A DNA stretch of 64,000 nucleotides from Bacillota bacterium. Its GTDB lineage: Bacteria > Bacillota > Clostridia > DSM-8532. Positions 54,300-63,291 of the stretch are shown one piece after another (positions within the stretch are counted from its first letter, which is position 1; every line of letters begins with the position of its first letter). Made by a program: the position numbers and the translations under genes. The notes beneath the pieces are model-generated. The model saw only the letters and a program-made list of their open reading frames with translations, had not been told where the DNA came from and ran no database searches. The stretch spans positions 310,001 through 374,000 of the forward strand of contig JAEZJF010000013.1 in assembly GCA_023415825.1 (NCBI GenBank). The letters are read 5' to 3'.

Positions 54300-55895
54300 A
54301 TGAAAAAGCTACTCGCTATTCTATTAACCGTTATGATGATCAGCGCCTTAACGGCAGGGTGCGGGGAGACACCTTCAGCAAACACCGCTAGTCCGACAAG
54401 TGCGTCCGCAGCATCGGCGACATCTCAGACACCAGCAACAGGAAAACCCTTCGAGTTCAGTTATTCCATGCAAACCAAATTTGTAGATTGGCTAAAAGAT
54501 CTGAAGTGGTTCCCGGAAGCTGAAAAGGCTACCAATACCAAAGTTGAGCTTTTAGGCCAGGGTTCGTCAGAAACCGAGTATCAGTCCAGTATTGATCAAA
54601 TGCTTATAAGCAAGACTTTCCCTGATTGCGGACAGGTTACTGCCAGACAGGCTATTGTCTATGGTCAGCAGAGTGCGTTTGTAAACCTGGCCCCGCTTAT
54701 TGCCCAAAATGCCCCCAACATTCAAGCCTATATTGACGCAAATCCTGATTACAAATCCTTCATAACCGCTGAAGACGGCGGAATTTACGGGTTGGCTTCA
54801 GAATGCGTTAAAATAGGTGAATTCTTGTTCTACCGGGCCGACCATTTTAAAGAAGCTGGAATAACTCAAATGCCCACGACACTTGAGGAATTTACAGATG
54901 TTCTAAGAAAACTGAAAGCCTATTACAAGGATGAAGAAAACTACTACCCATTCTCCGGACGTGAGCACTATATCCGTACACAGTGGATATTTAACTGCTA
55001 TGCCAATTTTGAAGGCGGCATTTCAAACGGTCTCTATGATACTATGGTTCTAAAAGAGGCAGGAACCGATATCTACAGTGATGGCTACAAGAAAATGATC
55101 GAATGGTATGCCGACCTTTATGAGGAAGGACTTATCAATCCGCAATGGGTTAAGGGAGCTATGACCGAACAGCTTTGGGAACAGGATTTCCTCACCGGAA
55201 AGAGCAGCGTGGGACTTGATTTCTACACCCGTCCCGCATGGTTTATGAATAATGGCGGACCTCAGAACGACCCGGATTATGATATTCAGGTTATGGATTA
55301 TCTCAAGAATGCCGATGGCAAGGAAGCTAAGGCCTACTGTGAAACCAGATACAAGCTCGATCGTTCGCTGGCCATCAACATCGATTCCAAGGATAAAGCA
55401 CCTGGGATATTAAAATTCCTTGATTACTTCTACAGTCCTGAAGGTCAGGAATTGGTGCACTGGGGCGTCGAAGGCGAAAGCTTCAAGAAAAATGGAAGCA
55501 AGTATGAGCACATCGTTAGCTTTAATGAACAGGAAGCGCTTCCTCTCGGTACTCCAAGATGGAGCTTCCTCAACGATCGTCTTACATTCCCGAAGCCTGT
55601 AAATAACGAATGGTTCTATGAGTGGAATTCCGATGTTGTTAAAAACGCGGCTCTTAATAATTTCGACCAGGTTGAACCATCCATTACATTCAGTTATACT
55701 GCCGAACAAGCGGTAGAATATGATAATTTGAAAGCAGTGGTTACTCCGGCTGTACTTTCAGGTACAATCAAATTCATCACCGGTGAAAGGTCTTTCGCAG
55801 ATTGGGATCAATGGCTTAAGGAGATGGCAAATCTCGGCTATACCAGAATGGAAGAAATCCAACAGGCAGCTTATGATGCTAAATATAAGAAATAA
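54300..55895 (+). CDS. Sugar ABC importer substrate-binding lipoprotein (LplA-type)
   Basis: 531 aa lipoprotein. Signal peptide with lipobox LTAGC (Cys21), Ser/Thr/Ala-rich linker (to about residue 50), then an LplA-type binding domain with YFYSPEGQELVHWGVEGESF (about residues 377-396). It is the binding component for the permeases that follow and is related in type to the one at 18370. AAGGAGGG precedes the ATG. The ligand is probably the acid sugar used by the enzymes before it. Confidence 0.87.
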   Translation: MKKLLAILLTVMMISALTAGCGETPSANTASPTSASAASATSQTPATGKPFEFSYSMQTKFVDWLKDLKWFPEAEKATNTKVELLGQGSSETEYQSSIDQMLISKTFPDCGQVTARQAIVYGQQSAFVNLAPLIAQNAPNIQAYIDANPDYKSFITAEDGGIYGLASECVKIGEFLFYRADHFKEAGITQMPTTLEEFTDVLRKLKAYYKDEENYYPFSGREHYIRTQWIFNCYANFEGGISNGLYDTMVLKEAGTDIYSDGYKKMIEWYADLYEEGLINPQWVKGAMTEQLWEQDFLTGKSSVGLDFYTRPAWFMNNGGPQNDPDYDIQVMDYLKNADGKEAKAYCETRYKLDRSLAINIDSKDKAPGILKFLDYFYSPEGQELVHWGVEGESFKKNGSKYEHIVSFNEQEALPLGTPRWSFLNDRLTFPKPVNNEWFYEWNSDVVKNAALNNFDQVEPSITFSYTAEQAVEYDNLKAVVTPAVLSGTIKFITGERSFADWDQWLKEMANLGYTRMEEIQQAAYDAKYKK

Positions 55896-55982
55896 ACATC
55901 TATCCGATTTATGACTACGTTCAGCCGACAGTAGATTTACGGTCAGTAGGTTTGCTGTCGGCGATGAACTATTCACAGCTCA

Positions 55983-56993
55983 ATGATTTGCTATCAATCC
56001 TTGGAGGTGGTCCTCATAGCTACAAAAGCCTGCACACCTGATATTACAGATCGGAACATAAAACCAAAAGTTCCAACCAGTATTGCCATAAGCAAATACA
56101 TAAAGAAGAATTATCAGCTTTTGATTATGCTTATACCCGGTCTTATCATATTGGTGCTTTTCAAGCTTGCACCAATCGGAGCCATGGCCATTGCTTTTCA
56201 GGATTTTAATTCCTTTAAGGGAATTTTTAAAAGCGACTGGGTATTTCTTAAGCATTTCCAGCAGATTTTTACTGAGCCGTATATGCTGACGCTTTTGAAG
56301 AATACCCTCTTACTCGCCTTTTACTCGCTGCTTTTCAGTTTTCCTATTCCGATTATTTTTTCCCTGATGCTCAATGAAGTCGGACTGAGGCGTTTTAAAA
56401 GCACAGTGCAATCAATGAGCTTTTTACCCTATTTTATTTCTTCAGCGGTTATGGTCAGTATCATCTATACGATGCTTTCACCTACCACCGGCATAGTAAA
56501 CATATTGCTAAAAAGCTTTGGCCTGGAATCAATATCCTTTATGACTGAACCAAAATGGTTCAGATCATTATATGTCATTCTTCAGATCTGGCAGACTTTT
56601 GGATATTCGGCAGTTATTTATCTGGCTTCCATTACTGCCATTGATCCAAGCCTGTATGAAGCAGCAGAAATAGATGGCGCAACACGATGGCAAAAAGTGA
56701 AGTTCATAACGCTTCCGTGCATTTCCGGAACCATTATTGTGATGTTGATTATTAGCGTTGGAAATATCTTTACCGTAGATCTGGACAGAATACTGCTGAT
56801 GTATAACCCGAGTGTATATGAAACAGCCGATGTTATACAGACTTATGTTTACCGTTTGGGATTTTCGACCATCAATTTCCCGAACTACAGCTACGGTACA
56901 GCTGTGAATATGTTAAAATCCATTGTTGCTTTTTTACTTGTAATTGGGACAAACCGGCTCTCGAGGCAATATTCCTCTTCGAGACTTTTCTAG
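55983..56993 (+). CDS. Sugar ABC importer permease (LplB-type)
   Basis: Up to 336 aa, six helices. The contact motif EAAEIDGATRWQKVKFITLP (about residues 229-248) is intact. The start is doubtful: ATG 55983 has no ribosome site, while GGAGG (56003-56007) lies 8 bp before an in-frame ATA (56016). If ATA or a neighbouring codon is used, the protein is about 325 aa. The N-terminal ATKACTPDITDRNIKPK is not membrane, so either fits. Confidence 0.82.
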   Translation: MICYQSLEVVLIATKACTPDITDRNIKPKVPTSIAISKYIKKNYQLLIMLIPGLIILVLFKLAPIGAMAIAFQDFNSFKGIFKSDWVFLKHFQQIFTEPYMLTLLKNTLLLAFYSLLFSFPIPIIFSLMLNEVGLRRFKSTVQSMSFLPYFISSAVMVSIIYTMLSPTTGIVNILLKSFGLESISFMTEPKWFRSLYVILQIWQTFGYSAVIYLASITAIDPSLYEAAEIDGATRWQKVKFITLPCISGTIIVMLIISVGNIFTVDLDRILLMYNPSVYETADVIQTYVYRLGFSTINFPNYSYGTAVNMLKSIVAFLLVIGTNRLSRQYSSSRLF

Positions 56994-57006
56994 GAGGGCT
57001 GCAAAT

Positions 57007-57885
57007 ATGAATAAGAAAAAAACACACTTGTTTGACATTGTAAACAATTCCCTGCTTTTGCTCATTGCAGTTATTTGCATATTCCCATTCTTACATATAC
57101 TCTTCCTCTCAATTAGTGACGGTCGCTTTGTTGCCAATGGTGATGTGGTTTTTATGCCAAAGGGGGTTAATCTGGAATCTTATAAGTTTATATTCCAAAC
57201 CCCCGCCCTTTCCATTGCTTCAGGCTTGGTAAACTCATTTAAATACACTGTGATGGGAACGGTGGTGGCTCTGTTTGTAACGTTCCTTACGGCTTACGTC
57301 TTAAGCCGGAGGCAATTTAAAGGCCGGTTCCTTATTATGAGCATATTTGTTTTTACATGGGTATTCGAGGCGGGTATCATTCCTTATTATATTGTTCTCA
57401 GCAAGCTGGGCTTCGTAAATAATCCCCTTGTTATGGTGATTCCCTTTGCTATAAATACCCAGTATCTTCTTATTACCAAGGCTTTTTTGGATGGAATTCC
57501 GTATGAATTGGAAGAAGCGGCAGTTGTTGACGGTGCCAATGATTTTCAGATTATGTGGAAGATTTATTTACCTATCTCCAGACCGATCGTTGCTACGGTT
57601 GCAATGTTTTATGCGGTGTACATCTGGAATCAATACATGATTCCGTTACTGTATCTGCGTAAGGATAACCTGCATACGATCCAGCAGGTCATTAAAAAGC
57701 TTGTTATTTCAACCGGAGATACCGTTACATTATTCAGGACTGCGAATATCGACGGCTACATGGTGACGCCCGCTACCCTTAGCGCAGCTTCAATCTTCAT
57801 AGCCATGGTACCCATCGTTTGTGTCTATCCATTTATTCAGAAATATTTCAAAAAGGGTATTCTATTGGGCTCCGTCAAAGGCTGA
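57007..57885 (+). CDS. Sugar ABC importer permease (LplC-type)
   Basis: 292 aa, six helices. The contact motif EEAAVVDGANDFQIMWKIYLP (about residues 178-198) and the C terminus FKKGILLGSVKG match LplC. I chose the ATG at 57007, 9 bp after AGGAGGG; an in-frame start at 56944 would overlap the first permease. With the lipoprotein and first permease it forms a complete importer except for the ATPase. Confidence 0.88.
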   Translation: MNKKKTHLFDIVNNSLLLLIAVICIFPFLHILFLSISDGRFVANGDVVFMPKGVNLESYKFIFQTPALSIASGLVNSFKYTVMGTVVALFVTFLTAYVLSRRQFKGRFLIMSIFVFTWVFEAGIIPYYIVLSKLGFVNNPLVMVIPFAINTQYLLITKAFLDGIPYELEEAAVVDGANDFQIMWKIYLPISRPIVATVAMFYAVYIWNQYMIPLLYLRKDNLHTIQQVIKKLVISTGDTVTLFRTANIDGYMVTPATLSAASIFIAMVPIVCVYPFIQKYFKKGILLGSVKG

Positions 57886-57941
57886 GCAGTATGTAAAACT
57901 TAAGGTTAATCCTTTAGAGTATATTAGGGGAGGTATCAATA

Positions 57942-59495
57942 TTGGAAAAAAAGCACGATATTATTGTGGCAGGAGGCGGACTGGCGGCACTTGTCCTTGC
58001 TGCAAGGCTCACTGAACTGGGAGTAAAGGATATAGGGATTTATGCTTTGTCTTACGGTGCAACGCCTTATATTGCCGCAATCAACTTTGTTTTGCCTGAT
58101 AGCCCCTTTGGAGACACTCCTGAGCAATACTGTGAGGATATGATGAGTGCCGGCTATGCAACAGCCAATCGGCAGATGGTGGAAGATATGTGCAGGGCTT
58201 CATCCGGCTGCTATGAATTGCTAAAAAGATGGGGCGTGAAATTCTCCTTGATGGAGAACGGGTCACCCAGGTTACGCAAAACCTCCGGTTCCAGCCTCCC
58301 TCGTTCGCTTTGTTCAACAGAACATCTGATTGGGGAAGATATCATTGATGTACTTGTAAAAGGCTTGAAGGAAAAAGGCGTAATGATAAATAACGGCTAT
58401 GAGGTTCTGCAGCTCCTGAAAAATAATGGGGGGATATGTGGAATAACTGTAAGAGACCCTGATGGAGCTACCTTTAATGTGCATTCATCAACAGTGGTGG
58501 CAGCCTGGGGAGGAGTAGGCGGAATTCTGGGCCATACAACTTATCCGGGGGATATCACTGGAAAGCTGTTTTCCGAGGCTTTTGAAGCAGGTGCTCAATT
58601 GACTGATATGGAGTTTCTGGAATTTGAACCTATGATTGTTATTGATCCAGCGAAGGCTTATGGGGAACCATGTCCAACGGCCATGCTGGGTGAAGGCGCG
58701 TATTTACTCAATGCGGATATGGAGCGTTTTATCTTGAAGTGCAGACCCCAGGGAGAATCGGGCTCCCCCAAGACATTGCTCAATAAGGCCATATGGAATG
58801 AAATAAAACTGGGCAAAGGCTCACCCCATGGCGGGGTTTATGTTGATATGCGGCATATTCCCGAAAATACTCTGAAGATGTATCCCTGGTTTTATAACCG
58901 CCTTAAGGATGCCGGTAAAAATCCGGCTGGGGAGCTTATTGAAGTTAAACCCAAGCCTCACAGTATTTCGGGAGGTATTGCGGTCGATAGAAACTACCGA
59001 TCAAATATTAACGGATTATATGCTATTGGTGAAGCTGCCGGTTCCATCCACGGAGCATGCCGCATTGGCGGAAATGCCTCCTCACAGGCGGCTATATCCG
59101 GTATGCTCTGCGCAGAGGCTATTGCAAATCTGGATTTCATATCCGATGTCAAGCCTCAGGAATTTGAATATGCTCAGGACTCGGAAACCGATAAAGCATA
59201 CACACGGCAAATCCAGGCACTTGGAGATGAAGCGCTGGGAGCGTATCGATGCCGTGGTACCATGGAAAAGAACGCGAGAATCCTATCTAAGTTGCTGCTA
59301 TCCGGAGAACTGAACAAGGATAAAGCCACAAGACAAAGAGCTCTCACCATACTGATTATGATTAAAGCTGCCCTGGCAAGAGAGGAAAGCAGGGGAGTGC
59401 ATCTTAGAACTGATTTCCCGTTAACCAATCCACTTTTTGAGAGGGGACTTATTTTGAGGCAAGGCCCGGATGGACTGCCGGAAGTTATTACATAA
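57942..59495 (+). CDS. FrdA/L-aspartate oxidase-like FAD flavoprotein
   Basis: 517 aa flavoprotein subunit of the fumarate reductase/succinate dehydrogenase type. The FAD site GGGLAALVLAARL starts near residue 11; HTTYPGDITGKLFSEAFEAGAQLTDMEFLEFEP (about 199-231, in parts) and GLYAIGEAAGSIHGACRIGGNASSQA are family segments, and a C-terminal helical domain follows. No iron-sulfur or membrane partner is encoded, so it is a soluble oxidoreductase, maybe using the imported acid. TTG start after GGGGAGGT. Confidence 0.82.
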   Translation: MEKKHDIIVAGGGLAALVLAARLTELGVKDIGIYALSYGATPYIAAINFVLPDSPFGDTPEQYCEDMMSAGYATANRQMVEDMCRASSGCYELLKRWGVKFSLMENGSPRLRKTSGSSLPRSLCSTEHLIGEDIIDVLVKGLKEKGVMINNGYEVLQLLKNNGGICGITVRDPDGATFNVHSSTVVAAWGGVGGILGHTTYPGDITGKLFSEAFEAGAQLTDMEFLEFEPMIVIDPAKAYGEPCPTAMLGEGAYLLNADMERFILKCRPQGESGSPKTLLNKAIWNEIKLGKGSPHGGVYVDMRHIPENTLKMYPWFYNRLKDAGKNPAGELIEVKPKPHSISGGIAVDRNYRSNINGLYAIGEAAGSIHGACRIGGNASSQAAISGMLCAEAIANLDFISDVKPQEFEYAQDSETDKAYTRQIQALGDEALGAYRCRGTMEKNARILSKLLLSGELNKDKATRQRALTILIMIKAALAREESRGVHLRTDFPLTNPLFERGLILRQGPDGLPEVIT

Positions 59496-59535
59496 AGGAT
59501 TTGATTTTGTCTAGTAGCCCTCCTCTTATATAGAG

Positions 59536-59576
59536 ACAGCCTGATTGATTCTTATAATTAGTTTCAGTCAGGCTGT
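59536..59576 (+). terminator. Terminator-like hairpin after the flavoprotein gene
   Basis: ACAGCCTGA (59536-59544) and TCAGGCTGT (59568-59576) form a 9-bp stem with a 23-nt loop. The T-rich stretch is short, so its strength is moderate. It ends the acid-sugar operon. Confidence 0.6.
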
Positions 59577-59629
59577 TTGCTATATACTCACATCCCTGGA
59601 CATCTGCTTTTTTGACATTACTAAATCTC

Positions 59630-59678
59630 TTGACATGTCAAGACTATTGCGATAGTATAGAGACGAGAGCAATAGTCT
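59630..59678 (+). promoter_or_regulatory. Promoter and operator of the BlaI/BlaR1-type genes
   Basis: TTGACA (59630-59635), 17 bp, TAGTAT (59653-59658). The palindrome ACTATTGCGATAGT (59643-59656) overlaps the -10, and AGACTATTGC (59641-59650) is inverted at 59669-59678 as GCAATAGTCT. This is the layout of a BlaI-type repressor operator. TTGACATGTCAA (59630-59641) is a further palindrome. Confidence 0.8.
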
Positions 59679-59692
59679 GGGAGGCAAGTACT

Positions 59693-60049
59693 ATGGAAAC
59701 AAGACTTTTTGATGGTGAGCTTAAGCTTATGGAGCTTCTATGGGGCAGTGAGCCTGCGAGTGCAAAGCAGCTAAGTATCTGGGCATCCGAGGAATACGGA
59801 TGGAATAAAAACACAACTTATACTGTGATAAAAAAGCTCGTCGACAAATCAATCATTTTACGTACCGAACCGAATTTTATGTGCACATCTCTTGTAAAAA
59901 AAGAAGAAGTCCGTAAGGCTGAGACTGAAACGCTGATTTCAAAGCTTTATAACGGCTCAAAAAAAGCTTTGTTCTCGTCCCTGCTTGAAGACGATAGCTT
60001 GTCCGAAGATGAGCTAGACGAATTGAGGAAGATGATAGAAAAGCGGTGA
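59693..60049 (+). CDS. BlaI/MecI/CopY-family repressor
   Basis: 118 aa winged-helix repressor: FDGELKLMELLWGSEPASAKQLSIWASEEYGWNKNTTYTVIKKLVDKSIILR is split over residues 4-56, typical of BlaI. It dimerises through the C-terminal helices (about 75-118). I set the start at 59693 after GGGAGG. Its own operator at 59641-59678 suggests autorepression. BlaI partners are cut or released by the BlaR1-type protein that follows. Confidence 0.88.
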   Translation: METRLFDGELKLMELLWGSEPASAKQLSIWASEEYGWNKNTTYTVIKKLVDKSIILRTEPNFMCTSLVKKEEVRKAETETLISKLYNGSKKALFSSLLEDDSLSEDELDELRKMIEKR

Positions 60050-60053
60050 GCAT

Positions 60054-60974
60054 ATGCTTGGTGAAATATTCTATTGGATACTGAATATGAGTATTCTCGG
60101 CACCTTTACCGGATTTATTGTTTTGATTATCCGCAAAATAAAACGATTACCGCGCTTTGTTCCCTATGTGCTCTGGTTGGTTCCATGTGTTCGTTTTGTG
60201 ATTCCCTTCGGAATCGGAAGCGCTTTTAGCTTGATGAATGTGATTTCGAAGTTGACAACTAAAACGATTGTAATATATGGAGAAACAAGCATTTTACCGG
60301 AGTTTTCGATGACAAACAGTATCATGGCGGCTGAAGACTATTTTCCTATTGTGTACAAGACAAATTTACTTGAAAGTGTGTTTTCGGTGGCTTCTGTTAT
60401 TTGGGCCGTTTTTGCCGCTGCCGCGCTGATAGCATCGGTATCGCTCTATTTTGTTACCAAAGCTGAATTTAAAAATGCAGAGCTTATAAGGGATAATGTA
60501 TATGCATCGGATAAAATTTTATCGCCGGCCGTATACGGAGTATTCAAGCCTAGAATCATTCTGCCAAAAGGTCTATTGGACAATGATATTCCGTATATTT
60601 TACAGCATGAAAACATCCATATACACCGTGGAGATAATCTGTGGCGTGTGATTGCTGTTGTGACAGCCTGTATTCATTGGTTTAATCCGTTTATTTGGCT
60701 GCTGTTGAAGTGTTTTTTTGCCGATATGGAGCTTTCGTGTGATGAAAAAGTGCTTAAAAAATACGGGGTAGAAAAACAGAAGGAATATGCCACGGTGCTT
60801 GTAAATTGCGAATCAAACAAAACGATGTTTGCATCCGCTTTCGGAGGTGCAAAAACAAGAGTGCGGATAGAAAACATATTGTCATATAAAAGGTTCACTG
60901 CGTTTTCGAGTGTGTGCTTTCTGGTTTTAATTATCGTTATTGCCGTGGTGTTGCTTACAAACACGGCTGTGTGA
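60054..60974 (+). CDS. BlaR1-type M56 membrane metalloprotease
   Basis: 306 aa, predicted four to five helices. The zinc motif HENIH (about residues 185-189) and MELSCDEKVLKKYG (about 222-235, third zinc ligand region) are intact, and the last helix is at the C terminus. There is no penicillin-binding sensor domain after it, unlike BlaR1, so the signal is something else. It starts 4 bp after the repressor gene and is coupled to it. Confidence 0.85.
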   Translation: MLGEIFYWILNMSILGTFTGFIVLIIRKIKRLPRFVPYVLWLVPCVRFVIPFGIGSAFSLMNVISKLTTKTIVIYGETSILPEFSMTNSIMAAEDYFPIVYKTNLLESVFSVASVIWAVFAAAALIASVSLYFVTKAEFKNAELIRDNVYASDKILSPAVYGVFKPRIILPKGLLDNDIPYILQHENIHIHRGDNLWRVIAVVTACIHWFNPFIWLLLKCFFADMELSCDEKVLKKYGVEKQKEYATVLVNCESNKTMFASAFGGAKTRVRIENILSYKRFTAFSSVCFLVLIIVIAVVLLTNTAV

Positions 60975-60986
60975 GGAGTAATGTTT

Positions 60987-61949
60987 ATGAAAAACAGGTA
61001 TTGGACTTTCTATCTATTTTCGCTTGCGTTTTTGCTTTTGGCGTCTGCCTATCCCATTTATATGGGGGTTAAAACGCTGTCTCATTATATTCTAAGCGGT
61101 GCAATAGACACTACGGAATATCCAAAGTATATTATTCCGTACACACCAATTTCTATAGCTCTCATTTTGGTAGCCGCTCTTTTCCCTGTCATTTATAAGC
61201 TATGGAAAAAATACTCAATGACCATTGCTTCTGCTCTGGGTGTTGCTATCTTTCTCGGCACGGAAATCGGTTTTGAACAGATAAAAGTCATTGAGGGTTA
61301 TACTCAGACGAAGCTTCCCCTTGAATCATGGCAATACAGTCTTTGTATCGCAACACCGGAAATATTGGAGTCCATAGGGGAACCTATATATGCCGAGAAC
61401 AACCCTGCGTACAAGGTACATTTTTATATCATCGCCATCATAATTGTTCTGACTGTCATCGGTCTGATACACGGGTTTACCCATATGATGAAAGAAAATG
61501 ACACCTCTAAAAAGAAACCGTTGATTGCGCAGGCTGTATGTGTCGCTGTGTTTGTGGGACTGTGTATTCTCGCCTGTTTTACTGCGTTTTATCGAAACGG
61601 TACATTGAACATTTCTCCGCTTTCCGCCTTCTTGATGAGCCTGTTTTTTATCGTATTCGGCGTGACCTTCGGAGTGTATTTCGGGTGCATTTTCTTCGGC
61701 AAGCGAAAGCTGCTTTCAATCACTGTCCCGATAATTGCAGCGATACTGACGACGATCGTGATGTATATTGGTGAATTGGTGCTGACAGACGGAAAGTTAT
61801 TCAAATTCGGAAACGGTTTTTTCTTTGAATCCCTCGGCCCTTTACCCCTTGCGACCGTTGATTATCTGGTCATTATACTTTCAGGTCTGGTTACATGGCT
61901 TATTCTTCATCTTCTGAACCGAGACCGGCCTTTTAATCATTTAAAATGA
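60987..61949 (+). CDS. Polytopic membrane protein, unknown
   Basis: About 320 aa, predicted eight helices, no motif I recognise. It is the third gene of the BlaI/BlaR1-type module, so it may be the regulated output or a second sensor. I chose the ATG at 60987, 8 bp after GGAG; the ATG at 60981 is too close to that site. Confidence 0.6.
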   Translation: MKNRYWTFYLFSLAFLLLASAYPIYMGVKTLSHYILSGAIDTTEYPKYIIPYTPISIALILVAALFPVIYKLWKKYSMTIASALGVAIFLGTEIGFEQIKVIEGYTQTKLPLESWQYSLCIATPEILESIGEPIYAENNPAYKVHFYIIAIIIVLTVIGLIHGFTHMMKENDTSKKKPLIAQAVCVAVFVGLCILACFTAFYRNGTLNISPLSAFLMSLFFIVFGVTFGVYFGCIFFGKRKLLSITVPIIAAILTTIVMYIGELVLTDGKLFKFGNGFFFESLGPLPLATVDYLVIILSGLVTWLILHLLNRDRPFNHLK

Positions 61950-62014
61950 TGTCTTATAAAAAGAAAGCGACCGGTCACCGGTCGTTTTTAATACGCGAAA
62001 TCAATAAACTACAA

Positions 62015-62512
62015 TCAATTGCAATCTTGCTGAGGAAGAAGCGGGCTTTCAATCAAGGTGGCAAATTGGAATCTGTGGCAGTGTCCATCGTTAACAGTTG
62101 TCTTCCCTTTTACAAAATGAACATGCTTGCCATTTCCGACATCAATTGCAGGGCCTGTAACATCTTCAATCTCATGGAAATGATCAAAGAAATCCGTTCT
62201 TGTGCATACCTTATGAACATGGTCTTTCCGGGAAGAAGGTATGGCTTCACCAGTGACACCGGCAAACCGATGGTTATGCCTTTCGTCCTCTTCCTCTGCT
62301 AGTTTGGTGCTGCCCAAAAACTCATGGACATGCCTTTGCTTTTCCTTTTGACACTCTTGAGAATGCTTATCTTCTTCAGAGCTTGTTTCACGATTTCCAA
62401 ATTTGACCCAATCCGGGCAGACATCCCATTTGTTATTGTTGCTGAATCTTGTATCCTCATTTTGAAACCTGACCCACTTGGGACAGACGTCCCAATTAGT
62501 GCGGTTACCCAT
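62015..62512 (-). CDS. YmaF-family protein
   Basis: About 165 aa, minus strand. It has several H-x-H motifs (RHVHEF, HNHRF, DHVHK, HFHEI, KHVHF, HCHRF) at roughly even spacing, as in YmaF, which suggests a metal-binding repeat protein. The N terminus has two copies of WDVCP-WVxF (about residues 7 and 29). I set the start at 62512, after GGGAG. The function is unknown. Confidence 0.75.
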   Translation of the reverse strand: MGNRTNWDVCPKWVRFQNEDTRFSNNNKWDVCPDWVKFGNRETSSEEDKHSQECQKEKQRHVHEFLGSTKLAEEEDERHNHRFAGVTGEAIPSSRKDHVHKVCTRTDFFDHFHEIEDVTGPAIDVGNGKHVHFVKGKTTVNDGHCHRFQFATLIESPLLPQQDCN

Positions 62513-62528
62513 GGCAAAGCTCCCTTTC

Positions 62529-62565
62529 ATACAATTTGTGTTAGTACATACTATGCAAATTGTAT
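62529..62565. repeat. Inverted repeat upstream of ymaF
   Basis: ATACAATTTG (62529-62538) and CAAATTGTAT (62556-62565), 10-bp arms and a 17-bp spacer, 17 bp before the ymaF start. It could be an operator or a hairpin in the leader. Confidence 0.5.
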
Positions 62566-62585
62566 AGAGATGCTCATTTAGATGA

Positions 62586-63161
62586 CTAGTATTTTTGATT
62601 GATATAGTTGTCAGTCAAGGACTGGCGCTTGTCCTCTCGCAAAATACCGTTCGTTTTTAGCGCGTTAGCAATCCAGTTGCTTTTAGTGTGAAGAATGAGA
62701 TAGTCGCTGTCGGTAGAGCCGCTTAATGGATGGTAGGCATCTATTTCCAATAAGATATCAGGATCCGTTATAACAATCTCAATGAGCTTGTCTTTCAATA
62801 ATTGAGATTTGACATTCACATAATAGGCTTCAGCTTTAAAATCTATCAACCGAAGCAGGGAGAGAGTGGCCTGATCCTTCTGATGATAGTAATTTAGAGA
62901 CTCGGTATAATAGGCCTGCCGTTCCTTCTCAGTGTTTTTGCGGTCATTGGCTATCCATTGCCAGTACTTGGCGTTGACATTGTAATAGTGATAGTTATAA
63001 ACTGCTTTTTTAACGTTATCTACCCGTGTAAAAGGCTTAATGCCAAGGCTCTCCATATATTGAAAATTTTCTTCGATAAACTCGTTTTTAGTCAGGTCAC
63101 CCATCTTGTACTGCACAAGGAGACTTTGTCTGTGTCTTAAAAACTTATCAAATTTATTCAT
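62586..63161 (-). CDS. Conserved hypothetical protein (DUF6648-like)
   Basis: About 191 aa, no signal peptide, Tyr- and Lys-rich, no catalytic motif. It resembles the DUF6648 family of Clostridia in my memory (YNYHYYNVNAKYWQWIANDRKN). I prefer the start at 63161 because AGGCGGTG lies upstream; a GTG at 63188 is possible. It may be in one minus-strand unit with ymaF. Confidence 0.55.
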   Translation of the reverse strand: MNKFDKFLRHRQSLLVQYKMGDLTKNEFIEENFQYMESLGIKPFTRVDNVKKAVYNYHYYNVNAKYWQWIANDRKNTEKERQAYYTESLNYYHQKDQATLSLLRLIDFKAEAYYVNVKSQLLKDKLIEIVITDPDILLEIDAYHPLSGSTDSDYLILHTKSNWIANALKTNGILREDKRQSLTDNYINQKY

Positions 63162-63242
63162 AAAGATTAAGCACCGCCTGTATGTCACATCTTAAACAAG
63201 TTTTTGAGAAAAGTAAAGAGCGTATGCGTGGAAAGATTAAGA

Positions 63243-63272
63243 TTGACATGTCAAAATAAGGGATGTTATTAT
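63243..63272 (+). promoter_or_regulatory. Promoter of the trpB2 gene
   Basis: TTGACA (63243-63248) with an 18-bp spacer to TATTAT (63267-63272). The -35 sits in the palindrome TTGACATGTCAA, which also overlaps the -35 of the BlaI-type promoter at 59630. Confidence 0.65.
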
Positions 63273-63291
63273 ATATCAAAGTATTAAAATG

